From Kitasatospora sp. MAA19 (GTDB lineage Bacteria > Actinomycetota > Actinomycetes > Streptomycetales > Streptomycetaceae): a DNA stretch of 64,000 nt. Made by a program: the position numbers and the translations under genes. Below the pieces are notes generated by a model. The model saw only the letters and a program-made list of their open reading frames with translations, searched no databases and had not been told where the DNA came from. The stretch is from NCBI RefSeq assembly GCF_029894125.1, contig NZ_JARXYZ010000007.1, positions 124,001 through 188,000 of the forward strand, given 5' to 3'. This document shows, one piece after another, positions 38,039-47,113 of the stretch (its first letter is position 1; each line of letters starts with the position of its first letter).

Positions 38039-38968
38039 ATGCTCCGTTCCGCCCTTCTCGCGGCCTCCCGGTCGCCGCAGGTCCGCACCGTGGTCGAGAA
38101 GTTCCCGCCGACCCACGCGATAGTCGAGCGCTTCGTCGCCGGTGAGGCCCTCGACGACGCCGTCACCGCCTGCGACGACCTGGTTGCCACCGGCCGCAAG
38201 GTCACCCTGGACCACCTCGGCGAGGACACCCAGGACGCCGCCCAGGCCGCCGGCACCGCCGAGGCCTACGAGCACCTGCTCAAGGCGCTCAAGGAGACCG
38301 GCCTCGCGGCCGGTGCCGAGGTGTCGGTCAAGCTGTCGGCCGTCGGCCAGTTCCTCCCGGTGGACGGCGAGAAGATCGCGCTGGAGAACGCCCGCCGCAT
38401 CTGCGAGGCCGCCGCCGACGCGGGCACCACGGTGACCCTCGACATGGAGGACCACACCACCACCGACTCCACCCTCGCCATCGCGCGCGAGCTGCGGGCC
38501 GACTTCCCCTGGCTGGGCGTCGTGCTCCAGGCCTACCTGCGCCGCACCGAGGCCGACTGCCGCGAGTTCTCCGGCCCCGGCTCGCGCGTGCGCCTGTGCA
38601 AGGGCGCCTACAAGGAGCCCGAGTCGGTCGCGTACCAGGGCAAGCACGAGGTCGACCTCGCGTACGTCCGCGCGCTGAAGATCCTGATGGCCGGCGAGGG
38701 CTACCCGATGATCGCCTCGCACGACCCCAACATGATCAAGATCGCCGGCCAGCTCGCCCAGTGGAACGGCCGCAAGCGGGACTCCTTCGAGTACCAGATG
38801 CTGTTCGGCATCCGCCCCGAGGAGCAGCTGCGCCTCGCCGGCGAGGGCAACACCATGCGCGTGTACCTCCCGTACGGCCAGGAGTGGTACGGCTACTTCA
38901 TGCGCCGCCTCGCCGAGCGCCCGGCGAACCTCACCTTCTTCCTGCGCGCCATGGCCACCCGCGGCTGA
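38039..38968 (+). CDS. Proline dehydrogenase
   Basis: 309-residue FAD enzyme of the PutA/PRODH barrel family that oxidises proline to P5C for PruA. Landmarks: LGEDTQDAAQAAGTAEAY near residue 60, VSVKLSAVGQF near 95, DMEDHTTTDSTL near 137, RVRLCKGAYKEPESVAYQGK near 180, and the C-terminal substrate motif YGQEWYGYFMRRLAERPAN near 280 (two arginines). It is the single-domain form normal in actinobacteria. ATG 38039 follows CAGGAG. Confidence 0.94.
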   Translation: MLRSALLAASRSPQVRTVVEKFPPTHAIVERFVAGEALDDAVTACDDLVATGRKVTLDHLGEDTQDAAQAAGTAEAYEHLLKALKETGLAAGAEVSVKLSAVGQFLPVDGEKIALENARRICEAAADAGTTVTLDMEDHTTTDSTLAIARELRADFPWLGVVLQAYLRRTEADCREFSGPGSRVRLCKGAYKEPESVAYQGKHEVDLAYVRALKILMAGEGYPMIASHDPNMIKIAGQLAQWNGRKRDSFEYQMLFGIRPEEQLRLAGEGNTMRVYLPYGQEWYGYFMRRLAERPANLTFFLRAMATRG

Positions 38969-38984
38969 CCCTGACGCCACGTCG

Positions 38985-39022
38985 AACGGCCCGCACCCCC
39001 GGTGGAAGGGGGGCGGGCCGTT
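38985..39022. terminator. Bidirectional terminator
   Basis: A perfect 10-bp stem (38985-38994 with 39013-39022) ends in TTTT on the + strand and lies between two convergent stops. Confidence 0.85.
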
Positions 39023-39028
39023 TTCGCG

Positions 39029-39622
39029 TCAGAGGAACGGTTTGGTGTCCAGCTCGAAGCCGAAGGGTTCGGGCAGCGCGAGAGGCTCGCCGAAGGCGGC
39101 CAGATGGACCTCGGTGTACTCGTCGCGGTGGGGCTTGCCGAACAGGCTGATCTGCGACCTCTCGCGGTCGATGAGGAGGTAGAGCGGGATCGCGGCGCGG
39201 GCGTAGCAGTGGCGTTTGGCGATGCGGTCCTGGTCGGGCTTGCCGGACGTCACCTCCGCCACCATGGCGACACCGTCCGGCTCCATCCAGGACGGGGCGC
39301 CCCGGAAGAGGCGGAGATCCTCGGGGGCGAAGGTGGCATCGGGGATGACGTGGTTCTTCGGGCAGAGACCGCCACTCACGAGTCGAAGGCCCTTGCCGCC
39401 GGAAACGCTCATGTCGGTCGTGGAATGCCGGATCACCTGCTTGATCAGGTGACTGATGTGGTCCTCGTGATCGCCGTCCGGCGGTGGTGCCACGACGATC
39501 TCTCCCTCGATGAGCTCGGCTCGGAAGCCTTCGGGGGAGTGCAGGCTCAGGAAGCTCTCCAGCAGGATGTCGGCCTGCGACGGGGAGTCCGTGATCGGTT
39601 GCTCATGCGCCACAGCACTCAT
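39029..39622 (-). CDS. Uma2 family protein (second copy in window)
   Basis: 197 residues, distantly related to the gene at 24833. FRAELIEGEIVVAPPPDGDH near residue 33, VIPDATFAPEDL near 92, VAMVAEVTSGKPDQDRIAK near 117 (the E-V-x-S motif) and AIPLYLLIDRERSQISLFGK near 143. It is shorter at the N-terminus than the first copy. Same nuclease-like fold, unknown biological role. A solitary gene, convergent with the proline dehydrogenase. Confidence 0.88.
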   Translation of the reverse strand: MSAVAHEQPITDSPSQADILLESFLSLHSPEGFRAELIEGEIVVAPPPDGDHEDHISHLIKQVIRHSTTDMSVSGGKGLRLVSGGLCPKNHVIPDATFAPEDLRLFRGAPSWMEPDGVAMVAEVTSGKPDQDRIAKRHCYARAAIPLYLLIDRERSQISLFGKPHRDEYTEVHLAAFGEPLALPEPFGFELDTKPFL

Positions 39623-39770
39623 GATGCCCCTCCTTCAGATGGACGTCACGCTAGCGAGTGCCGAACCGGGTTATGCCGTGCACGGTTTGATTTCACTCGA
39701 TGGTGTGGGTTTGAGTTTCGGACTAGGATCGGAGCTTGGTGAACTGGGCGTTTGGCGGGAGGAGTTGGGG

Positions 39771-40151
39771 ATGCTGAAGGAGTTCGCGGGGCTGTCGACG
39801 CCGGTGGTGGCGGATGCGTGTGTGCGGTTGGGGGTGGAGCTGCGGGCGGCGCCGGTGGGGGTGGTGGCGGTGACGGCCGGGGGCCGGGTCGCCGGGCGGG
39901 TGCTGCCGGTGCGGCACTACGGGAGCGTGGACGTGTTCCTGGAGGCGTACGGTGCGGCCCGGGACGGGGAGGTATTGGAGACGGCCGCCGCGATCGCCCG
40001 CACCGAGCGGGCGCAGGCCGAGCGGATCGCCGCCGGCGACACGCTGCGCCGGCAGACCGCCTTCGACGCGTACCTCGAGCGCCGGGCCGCCGACCCGTCG
40101 TACAGCTTCCGGCAGCACCTGCGGCGGGTCGGCGGGGCGATCGAGGAGTAG
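39771..40151 (+). pseudogene. RraA-family protein with a large in-frame internal deletion
   Basis: 126 residues from ATG 39771 (GGGAGGAG upstream). The start (LKEFAGLSTPVVADACVRLG, then VAGRVLPVRHYGSVDVFLEA) is the RraA/HMG-aldolase-like N-terminus. The end (AIARTERAQAERIAAGDTLR, then RRAADPSYSFRQHLRRVGGA) is the C-terminal helix and tail. The middle of roughly 80-90 residues, which should include the G-D-N/G-D-L turn and the catalytic R-D pair, is absent, and the frame is kept across the junction near GEVLETAAA. Family members are about 200-230 residues. It is probably inactive, although transcription signals look intact. Confidence 0.75.
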
Positions 40152-40160
40152 CGAAGTTCC

Positions 40161-40652
40161 CTACAGGGGCCGGTGCATGACGTGCAGGCCGACGTAGCCC
40201 TCGGTGGGGTGGTGGAAGCCCTCCGGGAGGGTGCCGATGACGGTGAAGCCGAGCGACTCGTAGAGCTTCACCGCGTGCGCGTTGGAGGCGACCACGGCGT
40301 TGAACTGCATCGCCCGGTAACCGGCTTCACGGGCCCACGCGATGGTGTACTCGGCGAGGGCCCGGCCGATGCCCCGGCCGGAGTGGGCCGGGTCGACCAT
40401 GTAGCTGGCGCTGGCGATGTGCGAGCCGTTGCCCTGGTGGTTGCGGTTCATCTTGGCGGTGCCGAGCACCGCGCCGGTGGCCTCGTCGACGGCGACCACC
40501 GTGCGGTTCGGGGCCGTGAGCAGCCACCAGCCCCGGCCCTGCTCGAAGTCCAGGTCGAGCGGGAACGTGAAGGTCTCGCCGGCGGCGACGATGGCGTGGA
40601 AGAAGGGCCAGATGGCCGGCCAGTCCTCGGGGGTGGCTTCGCGGATGAGCAT
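40161..40652 (-). CDS. GNAT family N-acetyltransferase
   Basis: 163 residues. IREATPEDWPAIWPFFHAIV at the start, ASYMVDPAHSGRGIGRALAE near residue 90 with the acetyl-CoA loop R-G-I-G-R-A, and NAHAVKLYESLGFTVIGTLP near 130 form a complete GNAT fold. It is close to the phosphinothricin-acetyltransferase-like/L-amino-acid group by its overall pattern (FHHPTEGYVGLHVMHRPL end), but the substrate is not fixed. ATG 40652 is preferred to upstream starts. It is convergent with the RraA relic. Confidence 0.88.
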   Translation of the reverse strand: MLIREATPEDWPAIWPFFHAIVAAGETFTFPLDLDFEQGRGWWLLTAPNRTVVAVDEATGAVLGTAKMNRNHQGNGSHIASASYMVDPAHSGRGIGRALAEYTIAWAREAGYRAMQFNAVVASNAHAVKLYESLGFTVIGTLPEGFHHPTEGYVGLHVMHRPL

Positions 40653-40749
40653 CCGCTCAGCATGATCCGCACCCGGCGGGCGGGGCAACTGCTTTTCGGG
40701 ACTCCGCCCGCCGGGTGTGGATCGTCCGGTGTGGATCGTCCGGGCGCGG

Positions 40750-41712
40750 TCAGCCGAGGATGGCGTCCTCGACCAGGGCGGCCGCGTGGGCCTGGCCCTT
40801 GGCGTTGGGGTGCACCAGGGCGTAGTGCAGCGGGATGATGCTGGTCAGCACGCCGTCCAGCCAGTGGTCGTCGTCGCAGACGCTGTGGCCGGCGGTGGAG
40901 GGGTAGAGGTCGACGAAGGTGTCGCCGTGGGCGGCGGTCTCCTGGGTGATGACCGCGTTGAGCGGCTCCAGGATGGCGGTGCGGGCCCAGGCGAGGTCGC
41001 CGGTGGTGAAGGTGGCGAACTGATGCAGGTCGCCGTACCGGCAGCGGGTGGCGTCCTCGGGGATGAGGTGCGGGTAGCCGACGGTCAGCAGCCGCGCGAA
41101 CGGGGCCTTGGCGTGCAGCGCGCCGAGCATCTGGTCGTAGTCGCCGCGCAGTTGGTTGAGGCGCCCGGGCAGGCTCGCGTCGTACTTGTCCTTGCAGGGC
41201 GTGCCCTTGCCGAGGTTGCCCGCGCCGAGTTCGATGCAGGCCTTGAGGATCTCGGCGAAGCCGAGGGTGTTGCCGCCGACCCCGACGGTGATCAGGTCGG
41301 TGTCGGGGGAGACGGTGTCGATCTGCGGCGGGACCGGTGGGAAGGGGGCGTCGGGGTCGGTGCCGAAGGGCGGGAGCGGGCGGCCGAGCGGGGTCAGCTT
41401 GGTCTGGTAGACGTCCTTGGCGGTGGCGCCGCTGCAGCTGGCGTTGCGCAGGTCGAGCAGTGGGCCGAGGCGGCGGCGGATCACCTCGGGGTAGGAGAGG
41501 GTGGTGCGGGCGCAGCCGTCGTGGGGCTCGGTCTCGCCGCCGGTGGCCTCGATGACGCCGGCGGTGTAGGAGTCGCCGAGCGCGGCCCAGGTGAGGGCCC
41601 CGGCACGGCCGGACGGCTTGGCGGCGGCCTCGGCGGTGGACGGGGTGATGAGGCCGGCGGTGAGTGCGACGGCGCTGCCGGCGATGACCAGGCGGGACAG
41701 GAAGCGTGGCAC
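40750..41712 (-). CDS. Secreted SGNH/GDSL-family esterase
   Basis: 320 residues. A signal peptide (about 1-30) ends STAEAAA. Block I is ALGDSYTAG near residue 45 (nucleophile Ser), block III is VGVGGNTLG near 143 (oxyanion Gly/Asn), and block V is H-P-N-A-K-G-Q near 303 (catalytic His). Six or more cysteines suggest disulfides, as in the extracellular Streptomyces SGNH lipases. It is monocistronic; a promoter lies upstream of 41712 in a 141-base gap. Confidence 0.9.
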   Translation of the reverse strand: MPRFLSRLVIAGSAVALTAGLITPSTAEAAAKPSGRAGALTWAALGDSYTAGVIEATGGETEPHDGCARTTLSYPEVIRRRLGPLLDLRNASCSGATAKDVYQTKLTPLGRPLPPFGTDPDAPFPPVPPQIDTVSPDTDLITVGVGGNTLGFAEILKACIELGAGNLGKGTPCKDKYDASLPGRLNQLRGDYDQMLGALHAKAPFARLLTVGYPHLIPEDATRCRYGDLHQFATFTTGDLAWARTAILEPLNAVITQETAAHGDTFVDLYPSTAGHSVCDDDHWLDGVLTSIIPLHYALVHPNAKGQAHAAALVEDAILG

Positions 41713-41853
41713 GGTCTCTCCCTCAACGAGTGCGCGGGAGAGCGCGATTCACCCCCCTAGAGGTAGATCGAGTCGCCGTGTGGACGACTTGATGCCTCAG
41801 GAGGGTGAATTCGTCGGCGTGACCGTGACGTCGGGCCGTTCGGCCGGAGTGGG

Positions 41854-43134
41854 TCAGAGCAGGGCGGCGGACGGATCGGCCATCGCCCGGGCGGTCTTGG
41901 CGTCGACGTACTCGCCGAGCGCGGTCATCACCCACTCGCCGGACGTCTGGCGGACCAGCTTGCACATCACCACGCCGGTGCTCGGCTCGGAGTGGGTGAG
42001 GTCGAAGCGGACCAGTTCCTCCTCAGTCCGGGCGTCCAGCAGGCGGCAGTAGGCGTTCTTCACCTCGGTGAACCGCTGGCCGGAGAAGGAGTTGACGACG
42101 AAGACCAGGCCGGTGACCTCGGCCGGCAGGCCGTCCAGGTGCACGGTGATCGACTCGTCGTCGCCGGCGCCGCCGCCGGTGAGGTTGTCGCCGGAGTGGG
42201 CGATCGCGCCGTTGAAGACGGTCAGCTTCATGAACCAGGCCGTCTCCAGCTTCTTGCGCCGGGCGTCGAAGGCGAGGCAGGAGGCGTCCAGGTCGACGCT
42301 GCGGCCGCGGCCGGCGGGCTCCCAGCCGAGTGCCATCCGGACTGAGGAGAGGAAGGGGCGGCCGTTCTTCACCAGGGAGACCGAGCTGCCCTTGACCAGG
42401 CTGACCCGGCCCTTGTCCAGGGTGACCTTGGCGGGGGCGGGCGGCGCCGGCGGTGCGGCCGGGGGCGCCGGAGGTACGGGCGCGGTGGAGGCGAGGGCGA
42501 TCCGCGGGTCGACGGGGGCCGGGACCGGGACCGGGGCGGGGGCCGGCGGGGCCGCCGGGGGAGCGACGGGTGCGGCGGGCGGCGCGGGCGGGATGGGCGC
42601 GGTCTGGGCCGGGGTGGCCGGGGCCGGGGCGTCGTCGACGGTGACGCCGAAGTCGGTGGCGATGCCCGCCAGGCCGTTGGCGTAGCCCTGGCCGACCGCG
42701 CGCACCTTCCAGGCGCCGCCGCGCAGGTAGACCTCGACCACGATGAGCGCGGTCTCCCGGCCCAGCTGCGGCGGGGTGAAGGTGACCAGGACCTGCCCGG
42801 TGTCGGCGTCGCGGACGGTGGCGGTCGGCTCCATTCCGGCGAAGGTGGCGGAGTCGTCGGCGGGGCTGGCGGTCACCACGATCTTGGTGATGTCGGCCGG
42901 GACGGCCAGCGTGTCGACGGTGATCGCGTCCGGCGTTCCGGCGGTGGCCGGGCGGTGGCTGACGCCGGGGCCGTGCGGGGCGTTGAAGAAGACGAAGTCG
43001 TCGTCCGAGCGCACCTTTCCGGCGTCGGTCAGCAACAGACCGGAGACGTCCAGCGCCTTGGGTGCGGTGACCTCGACAGTCACCCGCGCGGCGGTCAGCG
43101 GGGCGTTGCCGCCTTGGGTCAGGACGGTGGACAC
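41854..43134 (-). CDS. TerD-family protein with two TerD domains
   Basis: 426 residues with a TerD domain at each end. The first, about 1-175, has LTQGGNAPLTAARVTVEVTA and DDDFVFFNAPHGPGVSH. The second, about 265-426, has VSLVKGSSVSLVKNGRPFLS, DLDASCLAFDARRKKLE and HSGDNLTGGGAGDDESITVH, the acidic calcium-binding loop. The two are joined by a Pro/Ala linker of about 80 residues. TerD proteins are linked to tellurite and stress resistance and in streptomycetes to differentiation. GTG 43134 follows GAGGAGGAG. A long frame upstream belongs to other strands. Confidence 0.88.
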   Translation of the reverse strand: MSTVLTQGGNAPLTAARVTVEVTAPKALDVSGLLLTDAGKVRSDDDFVFFNAPHGPGVSHRPATAGTPDAITVDTLAVPADITKIVVTASPADDSATFAGMEPTATVRDADTGQVLVTFTPPQLGRETALIVVEVYLRGGAWKVRAVGQGYANGLAGIATDFGVTVDDAPAPATPAQTAPIPPAPPAAPVAPPAAPPAPAPVPVPAPVDPRIALASTAPVPPAPPAAPPAPPAPAKVTLDKGRVSLVKGSSVSLVKNGRPFLSSVRMALGWEPAGRGRSVDLDASCLAFDARRKKLETAWFMKLTVFNGAIAHSGDNLTGGGAGDDESITVHLDGLPAEVTGLVFVVNSFSGQRFTEVKNAYCRLLDARTEEELVRFDLTHSEPSTGVVMCKLVRQTSGEWVMTALGEYVDAKTARAMADPSAALL

Positions 43135-43280
43135 GGACTCCTCCTCGGGTGCGGAACGGCGACCGGCCGGGGCCGTCGGGGCCGCCGGGCCGGGTGCTGC
43201 CCACAGTAACGAACGGGGGTGCCGGGATGAGCCCGTCCGGGGCGGTGACCTGTCGGATCGTCGGACGGTACGGCTGGGCC

Positions 43281-44612
43281 TCAGCGGGGTGCGATGGCCG
43301 GCGGCGCGGTGTTCTGCGGCGCAGTGTCTTGCGATGCGGTGTCTTGCGATGCGGTGGTGCGCGGTGCGGTGGTGCGCGGTGCGGTGGTCGGCGGGAGCCC
43401 GGGCGCCTGCGGTTCGGCCGGCTGGGGCGCGACCGGGCCGAAGGAGCCGAGGGCGGCGACCGCCCGGGGGTGGTCGATGCCGAAGGCGGCGGCGCTCCAG
43501 CTCTCCAGCGCGACGGGCTTGCGGACCAGGCCGGACGGGCCGGACGGACCGGCGGTCGGGCGGGTGCCGCGCACGCCGAAGGCGTACCGGCCGGGCGGGA
43601 CGTCGGTGCCGGCCGGGGTGGTGAAGCGGTAGACCAGGGTGCCGCGGTCCTGCTGGGCGGTGACGACCGCGCCGGGCAGATCGGTCCAGGCGGTGCCGCT
43701 GCCGGGGGCCAACTCGCCCGGGGAGAGCCGGAATTCGGCCTGAAGCGCGGTCAGCGGCTCGGCGACGGCGAGGTCGAGCTGGTGCCGGAGGCCGTCGCGG
43801 CCGAGCGGCGTGACGGTCGCGACGCCGACCAGGGCCTGGTCGACGTCCGGCGCGGTGTCCGGGTCGGCGCCCGGGGCGGGGGTGCCGGTGCCGGTGCCGT
43901 CGGAGGGGCCGGACGGGGCGGTGGACCCGCCCGGGGCGGGCGCCGGGCCGGACACCGGGCGGGGCCCGGGCGCGTGCGGCACGGTCGGCGAGGGGGAGGT
44001 CGAAGGCGTCGCGGCGGGTTGGTCGGTGGCGGGCACGCCGGGCTGGGCCGACGGCGAGGGCCCGGCGGCGGCGTCGGCCTGCGTGGCGGGCGTGCCGGTG
44101 CCGGCCGGCCAGGAGCCGGGCCCGCGGCCGGAGCCGCGATCGGCGGCGGCCTGTCCGCCGGTCTCCTCCGGGACCGCCGACCGGGTGCCGGACTCGCTGG
44201 GCGAGGCCGATCCGGAGGCCGTGCTCGACGCCGCCCCCGAGTGTTGCGACGGGGACCGGGACTCGACGGGCCGGGGCGCCGAGGGCCGGCCGGTGGCCGG
44301 GGGATCGGTGGGGTTCTGCCCGGCCGGGACCTGGTCGGCGGCCGCCTGGGCCTGCTCGCCCGGAGTGGGCGTGGGCGGCGGAGTGGTGCCGACCCGGGCG
44401 ACCCCGGCCCGCCGGCCCACGCCCTGCTGCTCGTTGAGCAGGAGCGTGGTGGCGATGCTGATGCCGACGACGGTGGACATCGCCATCGCGGCACCGGAGA
44501 AGCGCAGGGTGGGCAGCCGGAACCGGCCGCCGAACGGGCGCGGCCGCCCGTGCCGGCCGTGCCGTACGGGCTCGTGCTGCACGTCCCGTGCGGCGTCCTC
44601 GCGCACAGCCAC
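43281..44612 (-). CDS. Single-pass membrane protein with Pro/Ser/Thr-rich stalk
   Basis: 443 residues. A short basic N-terminus (about 1-35) and one membrane helix (GAAMAMSTVVGISIATTLLL near 36-58) precede a Pro/Ser/Thr/Ala-rich extracellular stalk (about 65-245). A compact domain follows (about 250-400; LVGVATVTPLGRDGLRHQLD, YRFTTPAGTDVPPGRYAFG), and the tail is built of five-residue repeats. GTG 44612 has GGGAGGGAGGGG upstream. Function unknown; the domain hints at an Ig-like ligand or wall-binding fold. Confidence 0.75.
   Translation of the reverse strand: MAVREDAARDVQHEPVRHGRHGRPRPFGGRFRLPTLRFSGAAMAMSTVVGISIATTLLLNEQQGVGRRAGVARVGTTPPPTPTPGEQAQAAADQVPAGQNPTDPPATGRPSAPRPVESRSPSQHSGAASSTASGSASPSESGTRSAVPEETGGQAAADRGSGRGPGSWPAGTGTPATQADAAAGPSPSAQPGVPATDQPAATPSTSPSPTVPHAPGPRPVSGPAPAPGGSTAPSGPSDGTGTGTPAPGADPDTAPDVDQALVGVATVTPLGRDGLRHQLDLAVAEPLTALQAEFRLSPGELAPGSGTAWTDLPGAVVTAQQDRGTLVYRFTTPAGTDVPPGRYAFGVRGTRPTAGPSGPSGLVRKPVALESWSAAAFGIDHPRAVAALGSFGPVAPQPAEPQAPGLPPTTAPRTTAPRTTASQDTASQDTAPQNTAPPAIAPR
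43309..43389. repeat. 15-bp tandem repeats at the 3' end of the stalk-protein gene
   Basis: Two copies of GTGTCTTGCGATGCG and two of GTGGTGCGCGGTGCG in series, plus degenerate flanks, encode T-A-S-Q-D and T-A-P-R-T pentapeptides in the protein's tail. Such units can expand or contract without frame loss. Confidence 0.85.
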
Positions 44613-44949
44613 CGGACCCCTCCCTCCCCGAAGTCGCCGTTGCGGTCGCGGTATTCTCCCACGCGCCGAGGCCGGGTCGGCATCGGCCGCCCGGGGTCGG
44701 TCGGCCGGGGGCCGGGTGGGGCCCGCGCCGGGAGGGGAGAGCGTACCAGCGGGTGATCGCATCCCGGACGGTTTCCATCCATTGCGTGGACAGCCGTTCG
44801 ACATGCGGAAGTTGACGATCCGTCTGACAAGGTCGGTCAGGGGTCTGCTCGCTCGAACGGAGGATATTGCAACCTCCTTGCAACCCTTGCCCGCCCGGCC
44901 CGCGGTGGACCAGGCTGAGGTCATCCCACGCCGTCCCGGAGAGACCGTC

Positions 44950-45450
44950 ATGCCGCCCGACCCGCTGTCCGCAGCCTCCAGTCCACCCCTCGCCGCCACC
45001 CCCACGGGCGGCGATGGGGACGGCTCCACCGCCGCTCCGGCGGCGGTGGAGGAGGTGCTGACCCTACGGATCTCGCTGGGCGAGGAGGTGGTCGGCGAGG
45101 TGCGCACCCGGTTCCGGTTCGACGCCGCCCGCCCGTACGAGGTGGTGCTGACCTTCCACCTGGGGCGCTCGGACGAGGCCGACTGGGTGTTCTCGCGCGA
45201 GCTGCTGCGCGACGGCCTGCACACGCTGAGCGGTCAGGGCGACGTCAAGCTGTGGCCGGCGTACTGCCCGTGCCACGGCTCGACGTTGCACCTGGCGCTC
45301 GAATCGCCGCACGGCAGCGCCCTGCTGGAGGCCTCCAAGCCCCGGGTGCGGGCCTGGCTGGACCGTACCTACGCGCTGGTCTCCGTCGAGGCGGAGCGCG
45401 CCTGCGGCCCGACCGACGACCAGCTGGCCGCGCTGCTCGCGGGCGGCTGA
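44950..45450 (+). CDS. SsgA-like protein (SALP), sporulation/cell-division regulator family
   Basis: 166 residues. A variable N-terminal extension of about 35 residues precedes the SALP core: VLTLRISLGEEVVGEVRTRF, RPYEVVLTFHLGRSDEADWV, FSRELLRDGLHTLSGQGDVK, and WPAYCPCHGSTLHLALESPH. SALPs are confined to morphologically complex actinomycetes and steer septum placement and wall remodelling during sporulation. ATG 44950 with GGAGAG upstream is preferred; an open frame extends further up without family sequence. The last 82 bases overlap the convergent GAF regulator. Confidence 0.87.
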   Translation: MPPDPLSAASSPPLAATPTGGDGDGSTAAPAAVEEVLTLRISLGEEVVGEVRTRFRFDAARPYEVVLTFHLGRSDEADWVFSRELLRDGLHTLSGQGDVKLWPAYCPCHGSTLHLALESPHGSALLEASKPRVRAWLDRTYALVSVEAERACGPTDDQLAALLAGG

Positions 45451-46883
45451 GGCGCGGTCGGGGCGTCCCCGGGCGCGCGCGGCTGCGGGACGGACGCCGT
45501 GCCGGGCAGCCGGACCGTCCCCGCGGCCAGCCCGGCCCGCAGCCGCCGGACGGCCGGGGCCGAGGAGGCGGGCAGCAGGTCGTACGGGTCCTCCGGCCCG
45601 TCCACCGTGACCAGCACCGACTCGGCGAAGCGGTACGGCCGGTGGGCCAGCAGGCTGCCCAGGTAGCGGCGCAGCCGGGACAGCTCGGCGCGCACCGTCA
45701 CCGTCCGGCCCGGGTCGCCGAACAGCGCCTCCGCGAGCTGCGCGGCGGTGCTGCCCTCGCGGCCGGTGGCGAGCAGGAGCAGCAGTTCGGCGTGGCGCGG
45801 GCTGAGCGGGTGCGACCAGCCGTCGGCAGCGCCCTGCACGGTCAGCTCCGGGCGGTCGTGGCGGCGCAGGTCGAGCCGGAGCCGGGCGCCCTCGGCCTGC
45901 TCGGCGGTCACCGTGCCGGAGCCGTCCGTCTCGGGCGGCCGGACCGGCCGGACCAGCCAGCCGTCCGCGAGCGGTTCCAGGGCGCACTCGCCGAGGCCGG
46001 GCACCCAGTGCACGGCGGCGGTGCCCCAGCCGTCGACCGGCACCCGCAGCCGGCCGAGCGGCGGCAGGCCGGCCGCGGCGGCGGTCCACCCGGCGGCGTC
46101 CACCACCAGGGCCGGGCCGGCCACCCGGGCGAGCATCGGGGCGGCCAGGGTGCGCAGCTGGTTCAACGCCTCCAGCCGGTGCGCGCGCAGCTCGGTCTCG
46201 GCGAGCCGGGCGGCGGTGGCGGTCAGCTGGAGCAGGTACGGGCGGATGCTGCGGGCCGGGCCGCTGAGGTTGATCGCGCCGACCAGCCGTCCGGTGCCCG
46301 GGTCGCGCACGGGGGCGGCCACACAGGTCCAGGAGTGGTGGCTGCGCAGGTAGTGCTCGGCGGAGTGGACGTGCATCGGGCGCTGGGCGCGCAGCGCGAC
46401 GGCGATGCCGTTGGTGCCGACGCTCTCCTCGATCCAGCGGGCGCCGGTGAGGAAGCCGATCCGGTCGGCGCTGCGGCGCAGGCCGCGCTCGCCCTCCTGC
46501 CACAGCACGTGGCCCTCGGCGTCGGCGATGGCGAGGATCAGCGGGGTCTGGCCGGCCGGCTCCAGCAGGGTGTCGCGCAGCACCGGCATGACCGCGTCCA
46601 GGCCGCTGGCGCGGCGGCGCTGCTCGATCTCGGCGGGGCCGAGGTGGACGGCGGCGGCGCCGGCGTCGGGGTCGAGCCCGAGGCGGCGCAGCCGGGCCCA
46701 GGAGTCGCCGATCTCGGGGCGGGGTTCGAGCCGGCCGGGGGTGGCGGGGTCGGGGGACAGGGGCTGGGCGAGTTCGCGGGCGGCGGCTTCGGCGAGGGTG
46801 CGCTCGTGGACTCTGGCCAGCTCGGCCGCGGTCGGCGGGGTGCGGCGTTCTGGTCGTCGGGACTGCCGTCCGGTCTGCCGCAC
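45369..46883 (-). CDS. GAF-domain transcriptional regulator
   Basis: 504 residues. The N-terminal region (about 25-90) has RPEIGDSWARLRRLGLDPDA. A GAF domain lies at about 100-260 (ADAEGHVLWQEGERGLRRSA, ARWIEESVGTNGIAVALRAQ, and VAAPVRDPGTGRLVGAINLS). The C-terminal DNA-binding region (about 375-460) has LSPRHAELLLLLATGREGST and VRAELSRLRRYLGSLLA. This resembles the AcoR-type N-terminus without a sigma-54 ATPase domain, a form common in Streptomyces, often next to an aldehyde dehydrogenase; none is adjacent here. GTG 46883 follows GAGGAG. Confidence 0.82.
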   Translation of the reverse strand: MRQTGRQSRRPERRTPPTAAELARVHERTLAEAAARELAQPLSPDPATPGRLEPRPEIGDSWARLRRLGLDPDAGAAAVHLGPAEIEQRRRASGLDAVMPVLRDTLLEPAGQTPLILAIADAEGHVLWQEGERGLRRSADRIGFLTGARWIEESVGTNGIAVALRAQRPMHVHSAEHYLRSHHSWTCVAAPVRDPGTGRLVGAINLSGPARSIRPYLLQLTATAARLAETELRAHRLEALNQLRTLAAPMLARVAGPALVVDAAGWTAAAAGLPPLGRLRVPVDGWGTAAVHWVPGLGECALEPLADGWLVRPVRPPETDGSGTVTAEQAEGARLRLDLRRHDRPELTVQGAADGWSHPLSPRHAELLLLLATGREGSTAAQLAEALFGDPGRTVTVRAELSRLRRYLGSLLAHRPYRFAESVLVTVDGPEDPYDLLPASSAPAVRRLRAGLAAGTVRLPGTASVPQPRAPGDAPTAPQPPASSAASWSSVGPQARSASTETSA

Positions 46884-47113
46884 TCGCGTTGCTCCTCGCC
46901 GCCGTTCGAGGACGCGCCGGGGTCGACGCGCTGACGAAAGAGTACGGGGGCGGTGGGTATCTGGGGATGGGGTCTGCCAACTCGGCATACCGGACGGTAC
47001 GACCGTGGACAGGTCGAGGTGTGATGGCTAAGGGCGGGCCGGCGGGATCGGCCGGACGGGCCTCGGCCGCCGGGTCGAGGGCCCTGGCGTCGCCGGAGTC
47101 GTGGGTGCCGGGG

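Noticed and set aside
43281-44883. Single giant gene joining the TerD protein and the stalk protein
   Set aside because: They are in different frames with good separate starts (43134 and 44612); the merged frame is chance openness.
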